Of a stretch of 64,000 nt of DNA, positions 19,253-27,240 are shown one piece after another. The DNA comes from Simkaniaceae bacterium (lineage in GTDB: Bacteria > Chlamydiota > Chlamydiia > Chlamydiales > Simkaniaceae). The first letter of the stretch is position 1. The number at the start of each line of letters is the position of its first letter. The stretch is from the NCBI GenBank assembly GCA_018399075.1, contig CP073763.1, positions 1,839,842 through 1,903,841 on the forward strand, read 5' to 3'. The translations under genes were made by a program, and so were the position numbers. The notes under the pieces were generated by a model that did no database searches, was not told the origin of the DNA, and worked only from the letters and a program-made list of their open reading frames with translations.

Positions 19253-20626
19253 TCAAATTTCAAGAAGGGTTTTTATAGCTTCTTCGACGTGAGAAACACC
19301 CTGAAGGGTGATTTTTTCAGTAAGCTTTTTGTTTAAGCCTTTGAGATTTTTCGAGGAAAGAATGATCCGTTTAAAGCCGAGGTTAATCGCTTCTTTAATG
19401 CGACTTTCAATGCGGGGTATGGAGCGTACTTCTCCGCCAAGGCCTACCTCTCCCATGACAACAGTGTCAGAAGGAATCGGTTTATTGCAGTAGCAGGAAG
19501 CAATCGCGATGATGGTCCCAAGGTCGATAGCGGGTTCAGTGATTTTCATTCCCCCAGCAATAGAAACAAAGACATCGAGAGCATGGAGCTGGTAACCCAT
19601 CCGTTTTTCTAAAACGGCAAGGAGAAGGCTCAGCCGCTTGGGATCCAGTCCAGTTGAGCGGCGACTTGGGCTTGCAAAAGAGCTAGGAGCGACTAAGGCT
19701 TGCACTTCAATCAAAAGAGCCCTAGTCCCTTCAATAGTAGGGATAATCACTGATCCAGGAGAGCCTGTCATCCGTTCTTCTAAAAATGTAAGAGAGGGAT
19801 TGAGAATTTCACTAAGTCCTGTTTCATTCATTTGAAAAAGTGCGACATCATCGGTGGGGCCAAAGCGATTTTTAACAGAACGCATCAGACGATACCCATG
19901 TTGCCTATCCCCTTCAAACTCTAAAACAGAATCAACAATATGTTCTAAAACGCGTGGCCCTGCAATGTCGCCACTTTTTGTGACATGACCAATCATAAAA
20001 GTGGTAATTCCATTTCCTTTAGAAAGGTGCATACATTCCATTGCAATTTCTCGCACCTGTGTTACAGAACCGGGAGCAGAAGGAAGCTCACCTTTATAAA
20101 CGATTTGAACGGAGTCAACAATCAAGACATCGGGATGGATTTGATCAATTTGCGCACGAATTTGAGAAAAGAGCGTTTCACTATAGAGGTAAATTTTATC
20201 ACTTTTAATGCCAAGCCTTTTTGCGCGGAGCGATGTTTGTTCTGCAGATTCTTCACCACAAACATAAAGAACTGTGAGTCCTTGATCGGCAAAACATTTA
20301 GAAAGCTGAAGGAGCATTGTGGACTTTCCAATACCGGGCTCTCCACCCAAAAGGTTGAGTGATCCTTCAACAATCCCTCCTCCCATCAAACGATCGAGCT
20401 CTCGATAGCCGGTTTGAATTCTCTTAAAGTTAGCCGTATCAACGTCTTCAATCAGAACAGGTTTGACGCTACGTGGAGGCTTAGATTCAAAGCGCCCCTC
20501 TTTTTTTGGAGCTTCAAGTTCTTCAGCTAAAGTATTCCAACTTTTGCAAATGTTGCAACTGCCCGTCCATTTAAATTGTTTATTTCCACACTCATTGCAA
20601 ACCCAAACGGTTTTTTGTTTAACCAC
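19253..20626 (-). CDS. radA: DNA repair protein RadA
   Basis: A 457-residue RecA-like branch-migration ATPase that helps RecA during recombination repair. The N-terminal zinc finger has C10, C13, C24 and C27 (C-x2-C ... C-x2-C). Walker A is GGEPGIGKST at 94-103. The RadA-specific KNRFGPTDD motif lies near residue 250. The C-terminal third is the Lon-protease-like domain (from about 300, DPKRLSLLLAVLEKR). The start overlaps the end of rnc by 8 bases. The rnc-radA pair is conserved in Chlamydia (CT297-CT298). Confidence 0.97.
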   Translation of the reverse strand: MVKQKTVWVCNECGNKQFKWTGSCNICKSWNTLAEELEAPKKEGRFESKPPRSVKPVLIEDVDTANFKRIQTGYRELDRLMGGGIVEGSLNLLGGEPGIGKSTMLLQLSKCFADQGLTVLYVCGEESAEQTSLRAKRLGIKSDKIYLYSETLFSQIRAQIDQIHPDVLIVDSVQIVYKGELPSAPGSVTQVREIAMECMHLSKGNGITTFMIGHVTKSGDIAGPRVLEHIVDSVLEFEGDRQHGYRLMRSVKNRFGPTDDVALFQMNETGLSEILNPSLTFLEERMTGSPGSVIIPTIEGTRALLIEVQALVAPSSFASPSRRSTGLDPKRLSLLLAVLEKRMGYQLHALDVFVSIAGGMKITEPAIDLGTIIAIASCYCNKPIPSDTVVMGEVGLGGEVRSIPRIESRIKEAINLGFKRIILSSKNLKGLNKKLTEKITLQGVSHVEEAIKTLLEI

Positions 20627-21338
20627 CTTCCCCCTTTTCCATCAACATAATGGCATCTTCTGCAGCTGACTGCTCGGCTTCTTTTTTGGAAGAGCCTGAA
20701 CCTTTTCCGAGCTCTTTTCCATCCAAGTGGACCTGAACATAGAAGATTTTTAAGTGATCAGGCCCCTCTTCTTTGAATACAGCATACTCTGGAGGTTTTT
20801 GGTAATTTTTTTGACAATGGTCTTGAAGTTCTGCCTTCCAATTGCGGTGAGGCTTTTCAAGAATTGAAAGGACCTCATCCATAAAGTGATCGAAGAAAAA
20901 CGAGCGAGCCACATCAATGCCTCCATCAAGATAAATCGCCCCTATAATCGCTTCAAAAAGGTCGGCAAGAATCGTTCCTCTTCCCTTTCCTTCATTCATT
21001 GACTCCCCTTTTCCTACCATTAGAAAACGTTCAAGATCTATTTTCTGTAGATAGAGAGTGCAAGCAGGGGCCTCAACAAGGCGCGAGCGGAGATAGGAAA
21101 GTTCCCCTTCAGGCTCATCAGGAAGATGAGAATACAAAAAATCACTCACAACAAGACCAAGAATCGCGTCACCTAAAAATTCTAATCGCTCATTATGACT
21201 ATCAATCACATCCCGATTTTCATTGGTAAATGAGCGATGAATAAAGGCAAGCTCGATTAGAGACTTTTCTTTAAACGTGTAGTTGATTTGGGCTTCTATC
21301 AGCGGAACACCCTTCTGGAGATGGTCGTATGTATTCAT
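20619..21338 (-). CDS. rnc: ribonuclease III
   Basis: Endonuclease that cuts double-stranded RNA in rRNA and mRNA processing. The 239 residues contain the nuclease signature HNERLEFLGDAIL (about 43-55) with the catalytic acidic residues, the second acidic motif in DLFEAIIGAIYLDGG (about 118-132), and a C-terminal double-stranded RNA-binding domain (about 160-235, GSGSSKKEAEQSAAEDAI). It is the first gene of the rnc-radA operon and diverges from the CT296-like gene. Confidence 0.97.
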   Translation of the reverse strand: MNTYDHLQKGVPLIEAQINYTFKEKSLIELAFIHRSFTNENRDVIDSHNERLEFLGDAILGLVVSDFLYSHLPDEPEGELSYLRSRLVEAPACTLYLQKIDLERFLMVGKGESMNEGKGRGTILADLFEAIIGAIYLDGGIDVARSFFFDHFMDEVLSILEKPHRNWKAELQDHCQKNYQKPPEYAVFKEEGPDHLKIFYVQVHLDGKELGKGSGSSKKEAEQSAAEDAIMLMEKGEGG

Positions 21339-21397
21339 TGAACTTTAGGTCAAAAATGGTTACACTAACTCTAACATTTTTCAATAAAAAGGTAAAT

Positions 21398-22009
21398 ATG
21401 GGCTTTGGCCTCACTAAAGAACATCTCGATTTTTATCACGAAAATCACTTTATTGAGTTTGAAGATCTTCTCTCTTCTAAAGAGGTCGATCAAATCGAAA
21501 TGGGCATTGATTCCGTGATTCCAAAAGAATCGCATGGAAAAGAGTGGATTAAAGCTGGACATGATGTTTGGCGCCATGATGAGCAGGTTAAAAAAATCAT
21601 CCTTCGAAAAAATCTTGCAGAAACCGCTTCCAGCCTTAGCAAAAAAAGACCGCTACGCATTGCCTATGACCAGGTCATTGAAGGCCCCCTTTCTAAGGAG
21701 CCTCATAATTTGATCGAAGTGAGTTCGATAAGAAAGGTTGTTTGCGGGCTCGCCCTCCAGCTTGAATCAGCCTCAACGATTGAGCATCCCCTTGTCCCCA
21801 AAAAAAGGGGAAGCGGAATTTTCTTTTACCCTTTTCAAGAGCTTAATTTTCCAGAGAATTGTCATCTTTTAATGATTGCTTATACAGAAGAAATAGCTCT
21901 CTACATCCATGAGAAACGAGACCCTAATGTCCACGCGCTAAAAAAGCTTGGCTATGGATATGGAGACAGGCTCCTCTCAACAACCCACCCCATTCTTTAT
22001 CGCTCTTAG
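21398..22009 (+). CDS. CT296-like conserved chlamydial protein
   Basis: A 203-residue protein. Its place divergent from rnc matches CT296 of Chlamydia trachomatis, which has been called DcrA and whose structure was reported to resemble non-haem iron, 2-oxoglutarate-dependent enzymes while lacking the usual metal site. The start EHLDFYHENHFIEFEDLL is typical of phytanoyl-dioxygenase-like N-termini (F-x-x-x-G/H-F-I-x-x). I do not see a convincing H-x-D iron-binding motif. I chose the ATG at 21398, preceded by AAAGGT, over one 69 bases upstream inside the rnc promoter region. Function unknown. Confidence 0.75.
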   Translation: MGFGLTKEHLDFYHENHFIEFEDLLSSKEVDQIEMGIDSVIPKESHGKEWIKAGHDVWRHDEQVKKIILRKNLAETASSLSKKRPLRIAYDQVIEGPLSKEPHNLIEVSSIRKVVCGLALQLESASTIEHPLVPKKRGSGIFFYPFQELNFPENCHLLMIAYTEEIALYIHEKRDPNVHALKKLGYGYGDRLLSTTHPILYRS

Positions 22010-22228
22010 TCAGCTGGAAAAACTCTCCCAACGATCTCAGCCCCATGATATGCAGCCCAGTCTTGTCCCGCTTTCAATCGGCAGACTTCATGCTTCTCTG
22101 AGTCCCAAACAAGAAGCTCTACAGCCTCCACTGCACATTCAGGGTGCTCGTTTAAATAGCGCACTCGACTTCTTAATATCTTGAAAAAACGCACCAACTC
22201 TAGCAAAAACGGTAGGCGTTGTTTCCAC
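22006..22228 (-). pseudogene. small unknown gene with a +1 frame break at a T6 run
   Basis: A strong GGAGG (22234-22238) precedes a GTG at 22228 that opens a frame reading METTPTVFARVGAFF before drifting to an early stop. A second frame, open from 22206 to 22006, continues with KILRSRVRYLNEHPEC and ends in GRVFPAD. The two join into a continuous protein of about 73 residues if one T is dropped from the run of six Ts on the coding strand. It may be a decaying gene, a slippage-expressed gene or a sequence error. Alternatively the 66-residue frame starts at the weak TTG at 22206. The end overlaps the CT296-like stop by 4 bases. Confidence 0.45.
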
Positions 22229-22507
22229 TAACACCTCCGGAGACGCAGTAGATGACTTTTCTGAACATGAGTTTGTAGATAAAACGGACAATAAATTAAT
22301 CCCTCTTCCCTTTCAACACAAGATCATTACATCAAAAAATTAATTGGATTTCAAACTATGATTCATGTGGCTTATGTTTAATAAGTTAAAATATAGCAAA
22401 ATGTATATCGCTCTAATTTATATCTAGTTAGCACCTATTAACCCTTTTAAAGGAAGATATTAACCCGGGACTAGCATTTTTTTTTCAAGAGGAGTAGTCT
22501 ATTTTTC
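22229..22507. other. AT-rich intergenic region upstream of the BioF-like gene
   Basis: About 280 bases between the possible small minus-strand gene and the BioF-like gene. It should hold the promoters for both. I see AT-rich tracts and a T9 run near 22480 with GAGGAG after it, but no clear RNA gene or repeat. Confidence 0.4.
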
Positions 22508-23671
22508 ATGATGGAAAAATATCACTATTACCAAAGCGCCCTTGAAAAGAAGCGGGAACAAAAGGAGTATCGACAACTTCGGTGCGTGGCTGACCTTGAA
22601 GAAAAAAATGAAAGGAGTCGCATTAATTTCGCTTCGAATGACTTTTTAGGGCTTTCCCAACATCCTTATGTGAAAAAAAATACGATTAAGTATGTCTTAG
22701 AATGGGGAGCAGGAACAACTCCTTCGCGTTTGGTTACTGAACACTTGGAATGTCACCGAAGTGTTGAGGAAAAACTTTCAGATTTAGTGGGGAAGGAGGG
22801 TGCCCTTCTCTTCCCTTCGGCCTATCAAGTCCATGATCAAATTCTATCGACTGTACTCAATAGTCGAACGCAAGTATTTATCGATCGTTATTGTCACCAT
22901 GGACTGATTCAAGCAGTCCAAGGATCGGGGGCACAGGTTTTCCGCTATGAACATAATAATCTAGGGCAACTCTCATCTCTCTTGGAAAAGACAGGAAAAA
23001 ATACTGTTAAGTGGGTTGTGTCTGAGTCCCTTTTTGGCATTGATGGCGAATTGGCTGATCTAAAGAAGATTGGAGAAATTGCTGAATACTATGACGCTCT
23101 GACTTATATCGATGACTCAAATAGCATTGGGGTATTGGGAAAGCATGGCATGGGTCAGGGATCTCACCGTAGAGGTATTGATCTTGTCTTTGGAAGTTTT
23201 GGAAAGCAGTCAGGAAGTTTTGGAGCTTATGTTGCTACAAACCAAATGATGAGAGACTACCTGCTCGCCTTTAACCCTCAATTAATCGAAACAACAATGC
23301 TCCCCCCTGCTGTTTTAGGGGCTATCAGTGGCTCTCTTGATTTAATCCCAGATATGCAAGTCGAAAGGCAAAGAATAGAACTAACAGCTCGCACTCTTCG
23401 AGAGGCCCTTAAGGAAAACCATTGGGATATTGGAAATGGAAGCTCACATATTATTCCCCTTCTCTGCTCAAGTGAACTAGAATGCGAAAAACTTTCAAAG
23501 GCTCTCCTGAAAAAATCGATTCTAACAACACTATTAAAACCTCCATTTGTTCCACAAGGAGCGGCACGACTCCGCCTATGTGTTACCTCCCTTCACTCGC
23601 AAGAGGATATTTCTTACCTTTTAAAAACTCTGCAATACTTATCTGAAGAACCAGCCCTTTCTATCGTATGA
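22508..23671 (+). CDS. BioF-like alpha-oxoamine synthase family protein
   Basis: A 387-residue PLP-dependent fold type I enzyme of the alpha-oxoamine synthase family, which includes BioF (8-amino-7-oxononanoate synthase), Kbl, HemA (ALAS) and serine palmitoyltransferase. Seen: NFASNDFLGLS at 40-50, H130-H131 at the PLP-stacking position, and the PLP-binding lysine K233 in FGSFGKQSGS. The cofactor motif normally D-D/E-A-H reads D202-D-S-N205, so the usual histidine is Asn. BioF is the closest guess by overall sequence, but the exact product is open. GAGGAG lies about 14 bases before the ATG. The next genes are tspO and, convergent, hemG; no other biotin gene is in the window. Confidence 0.75.
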   Translation: MMEKYHYYQSALEKKREQKEYRQLRCVADLEEKNERSRINFASNDFLGLSQHPYVKKNTIKYVLEWGAGTTPSRLVTEHLECHRSVEEKLSDLVGKEGALLFPSAYQVHDQILSTVLNSRTQVFIDRYCHHGLIQAVQGSGAQVFRYEHNNLGQLSSLLEKTGKNTVKWVVSESLFGIDGELADLKKIGEIAEYYDALTYIDDSNSIGVLGKHGMGQGSHRRGIDLVFGSFGKQSGSFGAYVATNQMMRDYLLAFNPQLIETTMLPPAVLGAISGSLDLIPDMQVERQRIELTARTLREALKENHWDIGNGSSHIIPLLCSSELECEKLSKALLKKSILTTLLKPPFVPQGAARLRLCVTSLHSQEDISYLLKTLQYLSEEPALSIV

Positions 23672-23714
23672 TCCCCCTTGCTGAAATCTAGTTTTTCAGA
23701 TAAATGTTGAGAGT

Positions 23715-24209
23715 ATGTATACCAAAAAGCAAAAAGTTGAAATCTTTTTTATCTTTCTCTTAACTGTATTAGCGATTGAACTTTTTACTATTTTTATTAG
23801 TGAAAAAAGGATTTTTGAACTTTTTAACACTCAAAGGGAAAATCTTCCATGGGCCATGCCTATTTGGTACATGCTCCTTGTTTGGACGGGAATCTTTATA
23901 TTGATCGGAGCTTCAGGCTCAATTATTTGGACAAAGCGGGCGACTCATATCCGCAACTTTGCCATGTGGGCATGGGTGGTTCAACTTATCCTCAATGTCC
24001 TATGGCCTATTTGTTTTTTTTATGTTCCCATTGCTGTTTTGACACCTATCCTGATTACCCTATTATTTATGACCCTTCTTGTCCTCATGTTTTATAGCTT
24101 TCTGGTCTCACGACTTGCAGCCCTTTTAATCGTCCCTTACTTTCTCATGGTGGTCTATAAAATGTTATTCCACTGGGTATTCTATATATTAAATATCAAA
24201 TTACTTTGA
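23715..24209 (+). CDS. tspO: TspO/MBR family tryptophan-rich sensory protein
   Basis: A 164-residue membrane protein with five hydrophobic helices. It matches the TspO/peripheral benzodiazepine receptor pattern: a P-W-A-M-P-I-W ... VWTGIFILIGASGSIIW loop-helix (about residues 44-71), MWAWVVQLILNVLWPICFF in the third helix, a final PYFLMVVYKMLFHWVFYILN. TspO proteins bind porphyrins and haem intermediates and are linked to stress responses. The gene follows the BioF-like gene by 43 bases and overlaps convergent hemG by 28 bases. Placement next to hemG, hemF and hemE supports the porphyrin link. The family call rests on pattern, not on a search. Confidence 0.75.
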   Translation: MYTKKQKVEIFFIFLLTVLAIELFTIFISEKRIFELFNTQRENLPWAMPIWYMLLVWTGIFILIGASGSIIWTKRATHIRNFAMWAWVVQLILNVLWPICFFYVPIAVLTPILITLLFMTLLVLMFYSFLVSRLAALLIVPYFLMVVYKMLFHWVFYILNIKLL

Positions 24210-25390
24210 GCAATGCATTGATTGACAGAAGCTCCATGTAAGTAATTTCCTATACATGACACATGGGGATATTTCTCTTTTAGATACTCCCCAAACCTTT
24301 CCACTCTTTTTAAGTGGTCAACTCCATATTGGGGAATAACTTCTTTCCACTCTTTGAGATGAACTTCACTGGGCGCTATATGAATGTTTAAGTGCCTCTG
24401 AAGCCCCTCTAAAGCGGTTTCGACCCCTCCTTCTCTAAGCATCACAGTCAGACGCGTTTCATCTCCCTGATTTTGGGTTGGAAAAATAGCAGAGTCAAAA
24501 ACCACTCCAAGAATTTTTTCCTTTTCAGAGGTAGGAATAAGATAACCAAACCCCTTTTTCTTAAGAAGATCTCCCTTAAATGCAACATTGACAACAGTGA
24601 TACTTGCTCCTTTAATAGGATCAAAAAATTGCTGAATTTCTTCATCGGCTGAAAAAAGGACTTTTATTGCTGATGCTGGAAGCGCCAAAACAAGGCGCTC
24701 TTCATCTAGAGATTTTAAGGGGGTATTTAAATGAATCTCTCCTCTCCCTTTTTCAATGAGCCGCTTAATAAGCGTTTGGAGCCCTCCCCTTAATGTAAAG
24801 AGTCCCCGTTTCTTTTTTCCCCTTTTTTTCTTGAAAAGTGCCCGGGTCAATGATCCATAATCCATTTCCATCGCTTTGAGCTCTGGAAAACAAGCCGAAA
24901 TGGAAAGTTTATGGATATCTCCCGCAAAAATACCTAAAGTTAAAGGATCAAAAAGGGTTTCCGCTGCATATTTTCCGAGTCGACGCGTTGCAAAAGAAGC
25001 AATGGTTTCGTCCCCTTCCCAAGGGTAGGGCTGCCGCCACTCTTTAAGGAGAGAGGGAATCATGGGGCGTATTAAAGGGGAAAAAGGGGTAAGAGCTTGA
25101 AGCCTTCCTTCTTTCCAAAGAAAGCGACGCTTTGCCTGTTTACTTGAATAGACAATCTCATCTGTGAGACCTAACTCATCGATCAACTTGAAGAGCGCTT
25201 CAGCCCTTGAGGCTTTAAATGTCCGCGGCCCCCTTTCAAAAAAGAAAGGAGAAACACTTGACTGAATGCATCCTCCCAACCGCTCACTTTTTTCAACTAA
25301 AATAATCTCCGCTTCAGGATAGCGTTTAGATAAGTAATAACGAGCCGAAAGACCAGAAATCCCCCCCCCAGCAATGACAATTTTTTTCAT
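24182..25390 (-). CDS. hemG: protoporphyrinogen oxidase, HemY/HemG flavoprotein type
   Basis: FAD-dependent oxidase converting protoporphyrinogen IX to protoporphyrin IX, near the end of haem synthesis. The 402 residues open with the dinucleotide-binding motif VIAGGGISGLSARYYL (about 5-20) followed by EIILVEKSERLGG. The central part has FDPLTLGIFAGDIHKLS (about 142-158), typical of this family. The C-terminus with SCIGNYLHGASVNQCI is the second FAD-binding stretch. It is the oxygen-dependent type, called hemG in Chlamydia (CT745). It diverges from hemF by about 50 bases and is the same neighbour of hemE as in Chlamydia. Confidence 0.92.
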   Translation of the reverse strand: MKKIVIAGGGISGLSARYYLSKRYPEAEIILVEKSERLGGCIQSSVSPFFFERGPRTFKASRAEALFKLIDELGLTDEIVYSSKQAKRRFLWKEGRLQALTPFSPLIRPMIPSLLKEWRQPYPWEGDETIASFATRRLGKYAAETLFDPLTLGIFAGDIHKLSISACFPELKAMEMDYGSLTRALFKKKRGKKKRGLFTLRGGLQTLIKRLIEKGRGEIHLNTPLKSLDEERLVLALPASAIKVLFSADEEIQQFFDPIKGASITVVNVAFKGDLLKKKGFGYLIPTSEKEKILGVVFDSAIFPTQNQGDETRLTVMLREGGVETALEGLQRHLNIHIAPSEVHLKEWKEVIPQYGVDHLKRVERFGEYLKEKYPHVSCIGNYLHGASVNQCIAQSNLIFNI

Positions 25391-25440
25391 GGCAATAAAC
25401 CTAATGATGGATTAATTTAAATTTTGACATGGAGGTTTTT

Positions 25441-26235
25441 ATGTTGCAAGTTGAGAATGAAAAACAATCACTTATCGTCACCTATTTAAAAGATCTTCGC
25501 GATGAGATTATTTTAGGATTTGAAGGGTATGAAAAAAAGAAACAGTTTGAGCGTAAAGAGTGGCATCATCATGGCGGCGGCGGCGGTGAAATCTCTACTT
25601 TGCGAGGAGATGTTTTTGAAAAAGCTGCGGTGAATTGGTCAGGTGTTCGAGGAAAAGAACTTCCCTTTAAAGAGGATGATGAGCCCTTTTTTGCGACGGG
25701 AGTCAGCCTGATCACCCACATGATGAATCCCTTTATGCCAACGGTTCATATGAACGTCCGCTATATTGAAACGGCCCATATGTCTTGGTTTGGAGGAGGG
25801 TACGACTTGACTCCAATGGGATTTGAAAATGAAGCGGATACACATCATTTCCATAATGTGGCAAGAGAGGCTTTGGGAGAGACTCTCTATGAGAAGTTTT
25901 CGAAAGAGGCTGCTGAATACTATTATATCAAGCACTGGAAAAAAGAGCGGGGTGTTGGAGGGATCTTTTTTGATCATTACAATACAGGCGATTTTGAAAG
26001 GGATTTCTCGATGTGGAAAACAGTTGGCTCAACTTTTTTAGATGCCATTCTTCCGATCTATAACAGGCACGTGAATCATCCCTATACCGAGGAAGAGAAA
26101 GCAAAGCAGAATGCATTGCGGGCTCATTATGTAGAATTTAATTTGCTTTATGATCGAGGAACAAAGTTTGGATTTGTTTCTGGAGGAAATCCTGAAGCTA
26201 TTTTATGCTCAATGCCCCCCACTGCTACGTGGTGA
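25441..26235 (+). CDS. hemF: oxygen-dependent coproporphyrinogen III oxidase
   Basis: Converts coproporphyrinogen III to protoporphyrinogen IX using O2. The 264 residues show the family core: GGGGGEISTLRGDVFEKAAVN-like N-terminal loop, RYIETAHMSWFGGGYDLTP with conserved His/Trp/Asp, GGIFFDHY, and the C-terminal YVEFNLLYDRGTKFGFVSGG and SMPP. Start choice: the ATG at 25441 has GGAGG exactly five bases upstream; an ATG at 25429 would contain that site, so I rejected it. The 3' end overlaps hemE, tail to tail, by 27 bases. In Chlamydia this slot is taken by hemN, so here an aerobic enzyme has replaced it. Confidence 0.95.
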   Translation: MLQVENEKQSLIVTYLKDLRDEIILGFEGYEKKKQFERKEWHHHGGGGGEISTLRGDVFEKAAVNWSGVRGKELPFKEDDEPFFATGVSLITHMMNPFMPTVHMNVRYIETAHMSWFGGGYDLTPMGFENEADTHHFHNVAREALGETLYEKFSKEAAEYYYIKHWKKERGVGGIFFDHYNTGDFERDFSMWKTVGSTFLDAILPIYNRHVNHPYTEEEKAKQNALRAHYVEFNLLYDRGTKFGFVSGGNPEAILCSMPPTATW

Positions 26236-27240
26236 GAAATTTTTCACAGTGTTGACAAAGGCTTTCACATGATCAACGGGGATATCAGGAAGAACTCCAT
26301 GACCTAGGTTTGCGATATAACCAGGGTCCCCTTCCATGCTATGGAGGAGTTTAGTGGTTTCTTTTTCAATCACAGGGATAGGAGCATAAAGAAGTTCAGG
26401 ATCGAGATTTCCTTGAACAGCAATGGTAGGAGGAACGCGACGACGCATTTCTTCCATCGAGTACGTCCAATCAAAACTAATTCCACTTGGTTTAATCGAA
26501 ACAATTTCTGAAACAAAGTGAGAAGAAGCCCGAGAAAAAATAATCGTAGGGACTTCTTTGACGGCTTGAGTGATTTGCCGAAGGAAAGGAAGGGCAAAAA
26601 AGGAAAATTCTTCTCTTGAAAGAAGATTTGCCCAGGAGTCAAAAATCTGTATCGCATCAACACCTGCATCGATTTGCATCTTTAAATAAGCAATACTCTG
26701 ATCGGTTAGGATTTGCAGGAGTTCTAGCGCTCCATCAGGATCGGAGTAGAGCCATTTTTTAATTTTCTTCCCTGTCATATAGGTCATGACAGTAAAAGGG
26801 CCTCCACAAAACCCAATAAGGGGCTCTTTAATCTCTTGTTTTATCAGCTTGATCCCCTCTTGAACAAAACCCAATGCTTCTTCAACAGGACGGGGACAAA
26901 CTTGAATAAGATCACCTGCACATGTAATCGTTGGAGAGATAACGGGCCCTCCTTTTCCTGGAAAGGAAACATCAAGACCGAGACTTAATGGAACATGTAA
27001 AATGTCTGCAAAAAGAATCGCTGCATCCACTCCCAAAATATCGAGAGGTTGTTTTGTAATCTCAAAAATAAGTTCAGGCATTCGAAACATCTCTTCTAAT
27101 GAACGAGATTTTCTAATTGCCTGGTACTCTGGAAGATATCGACCAGCTTGGCGCATAATCCAAACAGGAGGGCGCCCCTTGTTTTGACAAGCCAAAGCAT
27201 CTAAAAAATTAGGACAAGAGGAGACGGTTGAGGATAGCAT
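26209..27240 (-). CDS. hemE: uroporphyrinogen decarboxylase
   Basis: Removes four carboxyl groups from uroporphyrinogen III to give coproporphyrinogen III. About 343 residues. Signatures: PPVWIMRQAGRYLPEYQ near residues 24-40 of this start, GFCGGPFTVMTYM in the middle, DSWANLLS, and QGNLDPELLYAP. The frame is open to 27273, but that lies deeper in tkt; the ATG at 27240 keeps the family's N-terminus and a 32-base overlap with the tkt stop, and I chose it although no ribosome binding site is clear for either. Expression is probably coupled to tkt. Confidence 0.94.
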   Translation of the reverse strand: MLSSTVSSCPNFLDALACQNKGRPPVWIMRQAGRYLPEYQAIRKSRSLEEMFRMPELIFEITKQPLDILGVDAAILFADILHVPLSLGLDVSFPGKGGPVISPTITCAGDLIQVCPRPVEEALGFVQEGIKLIKQEIKEPLIGFCGGPFTVMTYMTGKKIKKWLYSDPDGALELLQILTDQSIAYLKMQIDAGVDAIQIFDSWANLLSREEFSFFALPFLRQITQAVKEVPTIIFSRASSHFVSEIVSIKPSGISFDWTYSMEEMRRRVPPTIAVQGNLDPELLYAPIPVIEKETTKLLHSMEGDPGYIANLGHGVLPDIPVDHVKAFVNTVKNFSPRSSGGH

